In this document: in pieces, positions 15,765 through 23,884 of the stretch | Layout: each line of letters begins with the position of its first letter | Numbering within the stretch: position 1 is the first letter of the stretch | Assembly: GCA_020435825.1 (NCBI GenBank) | Contig: JAGQYY010000016.1 | Coordinates: 1-42,652, forward strand | Direction of reading: 5' to 3' | From: Aequorivita sp. | GTDB lineage: Bacteria > Bacteroidota > Bacteroidia > Flavobacteriales > Flavobacteriaceae | DNA length: 42,652 bases | Position numbers and translations under genes: made by a program | The notes under the pieces: generated by a model | What the model saw: the letters and a program-made list of their open reading frames with translations, nothing else | What the model was told of the DNA's origin: nothing | Database searches by the model: none

Positions 15765-17027
15765 TTATCCTCTTCCCCTTATAGTTTTACTACTTGAAGA
15801 ATTACCTCTAGAAACTGTGTTCGCCTTTGAACTGCTTCGAGAAGGAGCACTGGATTTATTTACTGTACTACGACTCGCCGTTTCTCTTTTGGGAGCCTGT
15901 GTTGTATTTTTTGTTACCGATCTACTTTTGTTGTTTGATGAAGTAGTGCGGGTTTGTTGTTTTTGAACATTTCTGTCCGCTAAAACATTTCGTGAATTAG
16001 TTGGGCGAGTTGTATTCGCAATTCTGTTATTTTTCACGTTGTTTTTGGGATTTATTTTTTCTACATTTCTATTTGTATTGTTGCCATTCACTCTTGTTGT
16101 GTTTCCACTACGTGAGGTAACGGTGTTTTCTCTAGAAACGTTTCCTGAAATATTTCGAGTGCTATGCGTGTTTCGATCCACATTTGTGGCTCCTTTACTA
16201 TTGGTGCTGCTGTTTCTTGAAACAGTATTACTTCTTGTATTATTAGCTTGTGTTTTATCACTTCGGACTGAGCTATAGTTGCGACTGTTATTTGAAGCAA
16301 CCATAGTGTTTCTTCTATTTGGATTATATTCTTTGTTTATAGAAGATCTTCCTTTTTTATCATAAACACGGCTTCCAGGACGATAAAAATCTCTTCTTCC
16401 ATTGTGATAGGCTACGTTTTTTCTGTTTTTGTAGTAAACTACGTGATCGTGATAGCTATATCTAACCGGGCTGTAATATCTTCTATAGGGCATATCATAA
16501 ACTACACAGTGGCTATAGATAGGTCTCGCGTAATAGACATGCCAAGGGCGATAAACATAATATGGATTGTACATATTTATAACGCCGGTGCAATGTGAAA
16601 AATAGCCGTAATTATTATACACTACGTGTAATCCACCAACTCTAACTAATCTTCTGTCATTATATTGAATGTCAACATTCCCAGCTTGAATTATTCGACC
16701 GTAATAATCATAATAAATAGGAACACTTTCAACTTGGATTACCGCGCCGTAGTCATCATATTGAACGTAAGCATCATAATCATAACCAGAATTGAAACTT
16801 ATGTTTACATTGGGAGTATTTATGGTAACACTTGAGCCTTTTTGTGGCCCAACATATACAAAATCAAACTGCCCATCGGGGAAAACGGAGAATTCCACAT
16901 CGCCTTCCACAAAAATATAGGCGTTACCATCATAACCTCGTCTGTTATTGTTTTCACTTTCATTGGAAGTTGCATTTGCTGAAAATCCCATTAAAAGGAT
17001 GCTGAAGATTAATGCTATGTTTTTCAT
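15765..17027 (-). CDS. Secreted bipartite protein: Tyr-rich N-terminal half, basic Ser/Thr/Asn/Arg tail
   Basis: 420 residues from the ATG at 17027 (the longer frame begins with TTG). Signal peptide MKNIALIFSILLMGFSANA. Residues about 30-130 form beta-like repeats (VEFSVFPDGQFDFVYVG; YVQYDDYGAVIQVESVPIYY; YYGRIIQAGNVDIQYNDRRL). Residues 130-200 are extremely rich in Tyr, Arg and His (YYARPIYSHCVVYDMPYRRY). From about 210 to the end it is low-complexity, basic, and made mostly of S, T, N, R and K, with no acidic residues to speak of. Relatives in Flavobacteria have been labelled as sperm-nuclear-basic-protein-like, which only reflects composition. Probably exported; function unknown. The tail may bind DNA, polysaccharide or acidic envelope polymers. 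Confidence 0.75.
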   Translation of the reverse strand: MKNIALIFSILLMGFSANATSNESENNNRRGYDGNAYIFVEGDVEFSVFPDGQFDFVYVGPQKGSSVTINTPNVNISFNSGYDYDAYVQYDDYGAVIQVESVPIYYDYYGRIIQAGNVDIQYNDRRLVRVGGLHVVYNNYGYFSHCTGVINMYNPYYVYRPWHVYYARPIYSHCVVYDMPYRRYYSPVRYSYHDHVVYYKNRKNVAYHNGRRDFYRPGSRVYDKKGRSSINKEYNPNRRNTMVASNNSRNYSSVRSDKTQANNTRSNTVSRNSSTNSKGATNVDRNTHSTRNISGNVSRENTVTSRSGNTTRVNGNNTNRNVEKINPKNNVKNNRIANTTRPTNSRNVLADRNVQKQQTRTTSSNNKSRSVTKNTTQAPKRETASRSTVNKSSAPSRSSSKANTVSRGNSSSSKTIRGRG

Positions 17028-17186
17028 AAGTTTCAAAAATTAAGGTTTGTACTCGCTTTAAATTCTTTGGTTAGCTGTGTACGATTTTAAATAACCAACG
17101 ACCGTGCCAAATTTTTAAATGATTGATTTTCAATGTTTTTTGAAGTGTGATAAAACTGAGAAGATATTTTGAATGTATTTAAATGA

Positions 17187-17224
17187 AAAATCCGCTGAAG
17201 TGTTTTATCAATTCAACGGATTTT
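17187..17224 (-). terminator. Probable uvrA terminator
   Basis: AAAATCCG (17224-17217) pairs with CGGATTTT (17194-17187), continued inward by TTGAA/TTCAG with one mismatch. The downstream U-run is short (TTTTTC). It is 83 bases after the uvrA stop. Confidence 0.5.
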
Positions 17225-17306
17225 AAAAAACTAACCAACCAAAAAAACTAAAAGTCTTATTTCTTTTATTTTTATTTCAATTAGTGTGCCAAAAAATAAT
17301 GGGATT

Positions 17307-20084
17307 TTAAAGTTTTTCTTTCAAATATTCTGCCGTAAAGGATTTCTTACTCTTTGAAACTTCCTCTGGAGTTCCCTCAGCAACCACTTGTCCCCCATTT
17401 TCACCACCTTCCGGTCCTAGATCAATAATGTGGTCTGCACATTTAATCAAATCTAAATTATGTTCTACCACAATCACAGTATGTCCTCTGTCAAGTAAAG
17501 CATAGAAAGAAGCCAATAATTTTTTTATATCGTGAAAATGAAGCCCTGTTGTGGGTTCGTCAAATATAAAAACGGCTTTCTCTTTTGAAGTCCCCTTAAC
17601 CAAAAATGAAGCAAGTTTAATTCGCTGAGCCTCTCCGCCGGAAAGGGTAGAGGAGCTTTGCCCCAGCTGGACATAACCAAGTCCCACATCCTGCAATGGC
17701 TGCAATTTTGCCGCAATTTTATCCTGTTTGTGCTCACCGAAAAAAGCAACGGCATCATCAACGGTCATCGTGAGAATATCGTCTATGTTTTTGCCTTGGA
17801 AAGTTACCTCCAAAATCTCTTTTTTGAAACGTTTACCATTGCAAGCATCGCATATTAAATGTACATCGGCCATAAACTGCATTTCTATGGTTACTTCACC
17901 TTCGCCTTTGCAGGTTTCGCAGCGACCACCATCTACATTGAAACTGAAATGCTTTGCTTTGTACCCACGTATGTCCGAAAGTTTCTGTGAAGCATACAGA
18001 TTTCTTATGTCATCATACGCTTTTATATAGGTTACCGGATTGCTTCGGCTGGAGCGGCCAATAGGGTTTTGGTCAATAAATTCAATACTTTTTATAGTAT
18101 TGAAATCTCCCTTTATTTCTGAAAACTGTCCGGGCTTTTCACCATAGCCGCCAATTTCCCGCATTAGGGCGGGATAGAGAATTTTCTTTACCAATGTACT
18201 TTTTCCGCTACCTGAAACGCCTGTTACCGCAGTGAAAACATTTAAAGGAAAAGTTACATCGATGTTCTTTAAATTATTTTGGCGCGCGCCGTTGATTGTT
18301 ATTTTGTTTTTTGAAGTACGCCGTTTCTTAGGCACTTCAATCTCCATTTCGCCATTTAAATATTTTGCAGTGAGCGAATTGGATTGTAAAATTTCAGTAT
18401 AGGTTCCTTGTGCAACCACTTCCCCGCCAAAAGTTCCGGCTTCGGGGCCAATGTCTATAATTTCATCGGCAGCTTTCATTATGTCCTCATCGTGTTCAAC
18501 AACGATCACGGTGTTTCCTAGATCACGAAGGGATTTTAAAACAACGATAAGCCTTTCCGTATCTTTTGGATGAAGCCCAATACTCGGTTCGTCTAAAATA
18601 TACATAGAGCCTACAAGGCTACTCCCCAAGGAGGTAGCTAGATTGATTCGTTGCGATTCGCCGCCCGAGAGGGTGTTTGACTTTCTATTCAGGGTTAAAT
18701 ATCCCAAGCCAACATCCTGTAAAAAGCGAATACGGTTGTTGATTTCCAGTAACAAACGCTTTGCTACTTTTTCATCAAATTCAGACAATTCTAAATTTTT
18801 AAAGAATATTGCCGTTTTATCCAATGGCAATTCCACCAATTCTTGAATTGCGGTATTGTTGATTTTTACATAGCCGGCTTCGGGACGAAGACGCTTTCCT
18901 TTGCAAGTGGCGCATTTTGTCTTTCCGCGATAGCGAGAAAGCATAACCCGGTTTTGGATTTTATAGCTTTTCGATTCCAAAAAGGAAAAAAAACTATTCA
19001 ATCCCTCAAAATATTTGTTTCCGTCCCAAACAAGTTGTTTCTGTTCTTCGGTAAGCTGAAACCAAGGTTTATGTATTGGAAAGTCAAATTTATAGGCATT
19101 ATTGACCAATTGATCCCGATACCAGCTCATACTTTCCCCACGCCAAGGAAATATTGCATTTTCAAAGATTGAGAGCGCAGTGTTTGGGATCACCAAGTCT
19201 TCATCTATACCAATAACATCGCCATAACCTTCGCAAGTTGGGCAAGCACCATAGGGATTATTAAAACTAAAAAGGTGCGCATTTGGTTCCATAAAAACCA
19301 CTCCATCGGCTTCGAAGCGGTTGTTGAATTCAGTAATTTTATTGGTGGAAAGTTCTTGAATAAAAAGTTCGCCTTTTCCTTCAAAAAAGGCTATTTCAAT
19401 TGCGTCTGCTAACCGATTGTAAAAATCTTCTTCGTCTTTTGTAATGATCCGGTCAATGACCAAATCTATTTTATTCGGAAAGGATTTGCATTCTAATTCA
19501 TCAATCCGTAAAACTTCGCCATTTATTTTAATTCTTGAATATCCCTGCTGTGCCAAAGCCTGGATTTTGTTTTGCATTGTGCGGCCTTCTTCCAAAAGAA
19601 TAGGGGCAAGGAGTAGTAGCTTTTCACCTTCGGAAAACTTTTTTATGAAATTTAAAACATCTGTAGTTGTGTCCTTTTTAACTTCTTTGCCTGAAATTGG
19701 CGAAATGGTTTTCCCGATTCGTGTGTAAAGCAATTTCAAATAGTCATAAATCTCAGTGGAAGTTCCAACGGTAGAACGCGGGTTTGTGGAATTTACTTTC
19801 TGTTCTATAGCAATAGCTGGTGCAATACCTTTTATTGAATCTACCTTGGGTTTGTCCAGTCTTCCCAAAAATTGGCGTGCATAACTGGAAAGGCTCTCCA
19901 CATAGCGGCGCTGGCCTTCTGCATAAAGCGTGTCGAACGCCAAACTGGATTTTCCGCTTCCGGAGAGGCCTGTTATTACAACCAATTTATTCCGAGGAAT
20001 AGCAACAGAAATGTCTTTGAGGTTATGAAGTTTAGCACCCTGAATCAGGATGTTTTTTTTAGTATCAATTGTTTCGGCACTCAA
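17307..20084 (-). CDS. uvrA: Excinuclease ABC subunit A
   Basis: Damage-recognition ATPase of nucleotide excision repair, acting with UvrB in the cytoplasm. 925 residues (E. coli 940). Two ABC modules are complete: Walker [10 protein letters not shown] near residue 38 and GVSGSGKST near 618, and signatures [12 protein letters not shown] and [12 protein letters not shown]. Zinc ligands are present in [16 protein letters not shown] and [19 protein letters not shown]. The start codon is TTG (20084-20082), read as [10 protein letters not shown]. No in-frame ATG lies near, AAGGA sits 8-12 bases upstream, and the promoter's predicted start leaves only about 20 nt of UTR. Confidence 0.97.
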   Translation of the reverse strand: MSAETIDTKKNILIQGAKLHNLKDISVAIPRNKLVVITGLSGSGKSSLAFDTLYAEGQRRYVESLSSYARQFLGRLDKPKVDSIKGIAPAIAIEQKVNSTNPRSTVGTSTEIYDYLKLLYTRIGKTISPISGKEVKKDTTTDVLNFIKKFSEGEKLLLLAPILLEEGRTMQNKIQALAQQGYSRIKINGEVLRIDELECKSFPNKIDLVIDRIITKDEEDFYNRLADAIEIAFFEGKGELFIQELSTNKITEFNNRFEADGVVFMEPNAHLFSFNNPYGACPTCEGYGDVIGIDEDLVIPNTALSIFENAIFPWRGESMSWYRDQLVNNAYKFDFPIHKPWFQLTEEQKQLVWDGNKYFEGLNSFFSFLESKSYKIQNRVMLSRYRGKTKCATCKGKRLRPEAGYVKINNTAIQELVELPLDKTAIFFKNLELSEFDEKVAKRLLLEINNRIRFLQDVGLGYLTLNRKSNTLSGGESQRINLATSLGSSLVGSMYILDEPSIGLHPKDTERLIVVLKSLRDLGNTVIVVEHDEDIMKAADEIIDIGPEAGTFGGEVVAQGTYTEILQSNSLTAKYLNGEMEIEVPKKRRTSKNKITINGARQNNLKNIDVTFPLNVFTAVTGVSGSGKSTLVKKILYPALMREIGGYGEKPGQFSEIKGDFNTIKSIEFIDQNPIGRSSRSNPVTYIKAYDDIRNLYASQKLSDIRGYKAKHFSFNVDGGRCETCKGEGEVTIEMQFMADVHLICDACNGKRFKKEILEVTFQGKNIDDILTMTVDDAVAFFGEHKQDKIAAKLQPLQDVGLGYVQLGQSSSTLSGGEAQRIKLASFLVKGTSKEKAVFIFDEPTTGLHFHDIKKLLASFYALLDRGHTVIVVEHNLDLIKCADHIIDLGPEGGENGGQVVAEGTPEEVSKSKKSFTAEYLKEKL

Positions 20085-20338
20085 TTTATTTTTCCTTTTT
20101 TATAGCTTTTAGCAAAGATACTATATCGATTTTCAGCAATGCGCAATTGGGGTTATTATTATTTTTTAATGAAAAATTTAACCTTTTTTTTGCATTTGTA
20201 AAATCTTTGTTGTTATATTTACGGCTCTTAACGTCATATATAAAAATTATTGCCTATAGCTGATCATTACTTTTAACAAATAAACATTGTAACTAAGCAA
20301 CCAAATACATCGTTGTTTGTTTTTTAAAAAGTATTGAT
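20085..20338. other. Intergenic region between uvrA and the ECF sigma gene
   Basis: 254 AT-rich bases. It holds the uvrA promoter on the minus strand. On the plus strand, TATATTTA (20215-20222, one mismatch to TAnnTTTG) has a TTG about 21 nt upstream, in the run before GCATTTG. A weak hairpin (20295-20301 with 20312-20318) followed by T6 lies just before the sigma ORF. Nothing else is recognisable. Confidence 0.4.
20113..20146 (-). promoter_or_regulatory. Promoter of uvrA
   Basis: TATCTTTG (20120-20113), exact match to TAnnTTTG, with a TTG (20146-20144) 23 nt upstream. Transcription should begin near 20107. I see no LexA-like palindrome around it. Confidence 0.55.
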
Positions 20339-20926
20339 ATGAAGCAAAGTAATAACTCCTCTGATGCGTTTTTAGTGAACGCTTATATGAATGGTAACGA
20401 ATCTGCACTAAGCGAGCTAGTATCTAGACACAAGCAAAGAATTTACAGTTTTATTTATTCAAAAGTTTTTGATAGAGATGTTGCTGAAGACATTTTTCAG
20501 GACACTTTCATTAAAGTTATTAAAACCCTTAAAAGAGGCGCCTATAATGAAGAAGGCAAGTTTCTTCCTTGGGTTATGCGTATTGCGCATAATTTGGTTA
20601 TAGACCATTTCAGAAAAAACAATCGTATGCCGAAATTTGAAAACAATAATGATTTCAATATATTCTCGGTTTTGAGTGATAATGCTTTAAATGTTGAAAA
20701 GCAGATTATCAAAGGTCAAGTTGAAAGTGACATAAGAAGATTGATTGAAGAGCTTCCAGATGATCAAAAGGAAGTTTTGATGATGCGAATATATAAGGAT
20801 ATGAGCTTTAAGGAAATAAGTGAGCAAACCGGTGTTAGCATCAACACTGCTCTGGGACGGATGCGTTATGCGCTAATCAATTTGCGCAAAGTAATTGATA
20901 AACACAATATTATATTGACCAATTGA
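20339..20926 (+). CDS. ECF-type RNA polymerase sigma factor
   Basis: 195 residues. Sigma region 2 spans about 25-95: YSKVFDRDVAEDIFQDTFIKV binds core, and PWVMRIAHNLVIDHFRK reads the -10/-7 element. Sigma region 4 spans about 138-190: ELPDDQKEVLMMRIYKDMSF and the helix-turn-helix FKEISEQTGVSINTALGRMRYALINLRK. No transmembrane anti-sigma gene follows, unlike most ECF/FecI units. Instead a 50-residue acidic/basic ORF begins 57 bases downstream, before a strong terminator. The start ATG at 20339 is the only one that keeps region 2 whole with a short leader. Confidence 0.95.
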   Translation: MKQSNNSSDAFLVNAYMNGNESALSELVSRHKQRIYSFIYSKVFDRDVAEDIFQDTFIKVIKTLKRGAYNEEGKFLPWVMRIAHNLVIDHFRKNNRMPKFENNNDFNIFSVLSDNALNVEKQIIKGQVESDIRRLIEELPDDQKEVLMMRIYKDMSFKEISEQTGVSINTALGRMRYALINLRKVIDKHNIILTN

Positions 20927-20982
20927 TACAATAAACTAATTTTTGCTGCGTTATTTGGAAATAAACTTCAAAATAACATTCT

Positions 20983-21135
20983 ATGCAAAAATTTTACTCT
21001 GAAACATCACGTGTGGACGACGTGAATAAAAAACTTGTTCCAAAAGACGAAACCATTAAGTTTCTTCTGGATTATTCGATGGCTTTAAGTGTTATAGATT
21101 ACCATAAAATGAAGTTTGAAGCACTTCTAAACTAA
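20983..21135 (+). CDS. Small 50-residue protein following the sigma factor
   Basis: ORF of 50 codons, starting MQKFYSETSRVDDVNKKLVP and ending KFEALLN then TAA. The middle, KDETIKFLLDYSMALSVIDY, looks like an amphipathic helix. No signal peptide or membrane span. It lies between the sigma gene and its terminator on the same strand, so it should be cotranscribed. I recall similar short proteins after this sigma gene in other Flavobacteria, but cannot name a family. It could be a regulator of the sigma factor or an unrelated conserved small protein. It has a normal ATG, in-frame stop and gene-like codon use. Confidence 0.7.
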   Translation: MQKFYSETSRVDDVNKKLVPKDETIKFLLDYSMALSVIDYHKMKFEALLN

Positions 21136-21142
21136 ACTTTGG

Positions 21143-21177
21143 AAAAACCCTGGAATTAGCTTTTCGGGGTTTTTTTT
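21143..21177 (+). terminator. Terminator of the sigma factor / small protein unit
   Basis: AAAAACCCTGGAA (21143-21155) pairs with TTTTCGGGGTTTTT with two G-U pairs, a small loop, and a total run of eight T (21170-21177). Strong intrinsic terminator, 7 bases after the small ORF. Confidence 0.88.
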
Positions 21178-21213
21178 ATAAAGTTTTTTTCTAAATTTTT
21201 TAAATACCAAAAC

Positions 21214-21873
21214 TCATTTGCTTTTCTTATTTAAATAGTCATTAATAACAGTTTTTCTGCCAATGGTCTTGGTAATGATGTCTTTATCCAAATTCCAGCC
21301 CCTTGCAGGAGAATATTGCCTTCCATACCATATAATTTGAAGGTGAAGTTTGTTCCATAAATCTTCTGGAAACAAGCGTTTTGCATCCTTTTCAGTTTGA
21401 ACTACATTTTTACCGTTTGTAAATCCCCATCTGTACATTAATCTATGTATATGTGTGTCTACTGGAAATGCGGGAACATTAAAGGCTTGGCTCATCACTA
21501 CGCTTGCGGTCTTATGGCCTACAGCGGGTAAAGACTCTAAAGCTTCAAAGTCTGCTGGTACTTGCCCATTATATTTATCTATTAATATTTCTGATAGTCC
21601 GTGGATACCTTTTGATTTCATTGGCGAGAGACCAACTGGTTTAATGATTTCCCTAATTTCCTCTACGGTAAGTTTCACCATATCATAAGGATTATCAGCT
21701 ACTTCAAACAACAGTGGCGTAATTTGATTGACCCGAACATCTGTGCTTTGCGCGGAAAGCAATACAGCAATCAATAAAGTATAGGGATCTTTATGGTCCA
21801 AGGGAATTGGAACCTGAGGATAGATTTTATTTAACGTATCAATAACAAATGTTACCTTTTCCTGCTTGGTCAT
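21214..21873 (-). CDS. nth: Endonuclease III-type DNA glycosylase lacking the iron-sulfur motif
   Basis: Base-excision repair glycosylase/AP lyase for oxidised pyrimidines. 219 residues. The helix-hairpin-helix LPAVGHKTAS carries the catalytic lysine (Lys121), and FPVDTHIHRLMYRWG carries the catalytic aspartate (Asp139). The LLSAQSTD motif near residue 38 is kept. The C-terminal C-X6-C-X2-C-X5-C cluster site of E. coli Nth is absent: the region reads GRQYSPARGWNLDKDIITKT, and the whole protein has no cysteine. A TATTTTTG -7 box at 21897-21890 lies back to back with a weaker one for the peroxiredoxin gene. Confidence 0.93.
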   Translation of the reverse strand: MTKQEKVTFVIDTLNKIYPQVPIPLDHKDPYTLLIAVLLSAQSTDVRVNQITPLLFEVADNPYDMVKLTVEEIREIIKPVGLSPMKSKGIHGLSEILIDKYNGQVPADFEALESLPAVGHKTASVVMSQAFNVPAFPVDTHIHRLMYRWGFTNGKNVVQTEKDAKRLFPEDLWNKLHLQIIWYGRQYSPARGWNLDKDIITKTIGRKTVINDYLNKKSK

Positions 21874-21879
21874 TTTAAG

Positions 21880-21897
21880 TATTTTTATGCAAAAATA
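21880..21897. promoter_or_regulatory. Overlapping divergent -7 elements, nth / peroxiredoxin
   Basis: Minus strand TATTTTTG (21897-21890) is an exact TAnnTTTG match for nth. Plus strand TATTTTTA (21880-21887) has one mismatch and would serve the peroxiredoxin. Only 30 bases separate the two coding regions, so both UTRs must be very short. No TTG box was found for either. Confidence 0.4.
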
Positions 21898-21903
21898 AAT
21901 ATA

Positions 21904-22356
21904 ATGAAAACATTAAAGGTAGGAGATAAGGCCCCAGATTTTACAGTAAACGATCAAGATGGAAATAGTATTTCCTCAAATGACTTTAAGGGAAAGAAAT
22001 GGATTGTGTTTTTCTATCCCAAAGCCAATACTCCTGGGTGTACAGCGGAAGCCTGTAACCTTCGAGACAATTATAAAGAATTGCAAAACGAAGGATATGA
22101 ATTATTGGGCGTAAGCGCAGATAGTGAAAAACGCCAAAAAAATTTTAAAGAAAAATATAATTTCCCATTTCCCTTATTGGCTGATGAAAACAAAGAAGTT
22201 ATCAATGCGTTTGGAGTTTGGGGGCCTAAAAAATTTATGGGAAGGGAATTTGACGGTATCCACCGAAAAACCTTTATAATGGACGAAAGTGGAGTCATTA
22301 CCCGTGTAATTGACAAGGTTAAAACTAAAAATCATGCAGCGCAAATACTGGATTAA
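21904..22356 (+). CDS. bcp: Thioredoxin-dependent peroxiredoxin, BCP/PrxQ type
   Basis: 150 residues. Reduces H2O2 and organic hydroperoxides with thioredoxin electrons in the cytoplasm. The peroxidatic Cys46 lies in PKANTPGCTAEAC, with resolving Cys51 in the PrxQ C-X4-C spacing. GDKAPDF near residue 7 and the GPKKFMGREFDGIHRKTFII stretch are family features. The stop codon overlaps that of the convergent gene: the two TAA codons share bases 22354-22355. Confidence 0.95.
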   Translation: MKTLKVGDKAPDFTVNDQDGNSISSNDFKGKKWIVFFYPKANTPGCTAEACNLRDNYKELQNEGYELLGVSADSEKRQKNFKEKYNFPFPLLADENKEVINAFGVWGPKKFMGREFDGIHRKTFIMDESGVITRVIDKVKTKNHAAQILD

Positions 22357-23807
22357 TTATTTATTTTTGCTGGTACCGGTTTGTAGTTAAAAAGACATTT
22401 GTCTTTTATAATTTCTGAAACTCCAGGAGGCAACATTTCTTCCCAACCTTCTTCTCCAGTTTCTATCATTGCTAAGACTTCGCGTGAAAATATTTCCATG
22501 TTTTCAGGGTTATAGTCTGTGATGTCAACTACTTTTCCATTGTATTTAAAGAATTTATATAATTCCTTCATTCGCGGATGGACCTTTAGGTTTTCGCTGT
22601 TAGTGTATTCTCCGGTTTCTGGATCTTTCATTGGGTAGAGATAAACCTTCAGATCTTTAAAGAATAATTTTCCAAAGGCTTCCAAAATACCACCACTCAA
22701 ATGGCGATAGTATTTTTCATCAAAAATATCCACTAAGTTATTAACCCCCATGGCCAGACCCATGCGCATTTTAGTATATCTGGAAAAGTATTCCACCAAT
22801 TTATAATATTCCTGAAAGTTAGAAATCATAACCGTATATCCCAAGAAACATAGCAATCTTGCGCGGTCCATAAAGTCCTCTTCGTCAATTTCACCTTCAG
22901 CGCGAAGGTTTGAAAGGGTGATTTCAAAGATAACTTCGGTTCTATCTTTTTCTACTCTGTTTTCATTGAGAAACATTTCATAAGAACGCTTAAACATATC
23001 TATATTGACCTTTGTTACTGGTCTAAAGCTTCCGCGAAGTGCCAATATATTCTTTTTATAAAGAATTCTTGCGGGAAGAATGTTGTGCCCTTCAGGATCA
23101 AACATAACTGCATCCGTCATTCCATTCTTAATTAATTGAAGGCTCATCAATCTATTGTCAACTTCAGCAAAACGTGGTCCTGAAAAATTTATAGTATCAA
23201 TTTCAATTTTATCTTTATCGATGTGATCATAAAGATAGCGCAGTAACTTGTTCGGCTGGTCATATTTATAGTATGCTCCATAAATTAAGTTTACCCCTAA
23301 AGTTCCAAGTGTAATTTGCTGTAATTGTGCATCGTTCTCATGAAAACGAATGTGAAGCGTTATTTCATTATAGGGTTCTTTCGGATCAATTTGATATCGG
23401 ATGCCTACCCAACCATGACCTTTATATTTTTTAGCAAAATCAATCGTGGCAACAGTATTTGCATACGAAAAGAAAAGTCTGTTGGGATGCTTGTCACGAT
23501 TTATGCGTTCCTCAATCAACTTGAACTCGTGGGAGAGCATTTTCTGAAGTCTCGATTCTGTTACATACCTGTTGTCTTCTTCAATCCCATAAATGGCGTC
23601 GCTAAAATCCTTATCATAAGCTGACATGGTTTTGGCAATGGTTCCAGAAGCGCCACCAGCCCTGAAAAAATTACGCACTGTTTCCTGACCTGCTCCAATT
23701 TCGGCAAAAGTGCCGTAAATATTTTCATTCAGATTAATTCTTAAAGCCTTACTTTTTATGGAAGGAATATTTTCAAATTCCTTGTCTCCTATTATGGATT
23801 CTGGCAT
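22353..23807 (-). CDS. Conserved 484-residue protein of unknown function
   Basis: Soluble protein with no signal peptide and no clear membrane span. Features: NENIYGTFAEIGAGQETVRNF near 27-47, FRAGGASGTIAKTMSAYDKDFSDAIYG (about 48-74), a central ISLAND with VKGLNLIYG-like hydrophobic strands, and EGHNILPARILYKKNILALRGSFRP (about 240). I do not recognise a characterised family. In Flavobacteria it has been labelled as TonB-dependent receptor or nucleotide adenylyltransferase in databases, but neither is supported: there is no plug or barrel and no HxGH motif. A TACCTTTG -7 box (23838-23831) has a TTG 18 nt upstream (23859-23857). It ends 3 bases inside the opposite peroxiredoxin gene. Confidence 0.8.
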   Translation of the reverse strand: MPESIIGDKEFENIPSIKSKALRINLNENIYGTFAEIGAGQETVRNFFRAGGASGTIAKTMSAYDKDFSDAIYGIEEDNRYVTESRLQKMLSHEFKLIEERINRDKHPNRLFFSYANTVATIDFAKKYKGHGWVGIRYQIDPKEPYNEITLHIRFHENDAQLQQITLGTLGVNLIYGAYYKYDQPNKLLRYLYDHIDKDKIEIDTINFSGPRFAEVDNRLMSLQLIKNGMTDAVMFDPEGHNILPARILYKKNILALRGSFRPVTKVNIDMFKRSYEMFLNENRVEKDRTEVIFEITLSNLRAEGEIDEEDFMDRARLLCFLGYTVMISNFQEYYKLVEYFSRYTKMRMGLAMGVNNLVDIFDEKYYRHLSGGILEAFGKLFFKDLKVYLYPMKDPETGEYTNSENLKVHPRMKELYKFFKYNGKVVDITDYNPENMEIFSREVLAMIETGEEGWEEMLPPGVSEIIKDKCLFNYKPVPAKINN

Positions 23808-23830
23808 AACAACGTTCTTTTTTTAAATGA

Positions 23831-23859
23831 CAAAGGTAGCGATTACAATAGGTAAACAA
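23831..23859 (-). promoter_or_regulatory. Promoter of the 484-residue protein gene
   Basis: TTG (23859-23857), 18 nt, TACCTTTG (23838-23831). Predicted start near 23825, about 18 nt before the ATG. Confidence 0.5.
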
Positions 23860-23871
23860 AAAAAATACCAG

Positions 23872-23879
23872 TATTTTTG
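23872..23879 (+). promoter_or_regulatory. -7 element of the PhnP-like gene, near-leaderless transcript
   Basis: TATTTTTG exactly matches TAnnTTTG and ends 5 bases before the ATG at 23885. If it is used with normal spacing, the mRNA begins at or next to the start codon. No TTG box was found. Confidence 0.4.
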
Positions 23880-23884
23880 CTGGA

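Noticed and set aside
15745..17250. The AACCAACC repeats as boundaries of a mobile element
   Set aside because: There is no transposase, no terminal inverted repeat and no target-site duplication; the copies sit next to terminators instead.
20295..20325. Hairpin and T6 just before the ECF sigma ORF, as an attenuator
   Set aside because: The stem is 7 bp with a G-U pair and low G-C content, and there is no leader peptide or alternative fold. Too weak to call.
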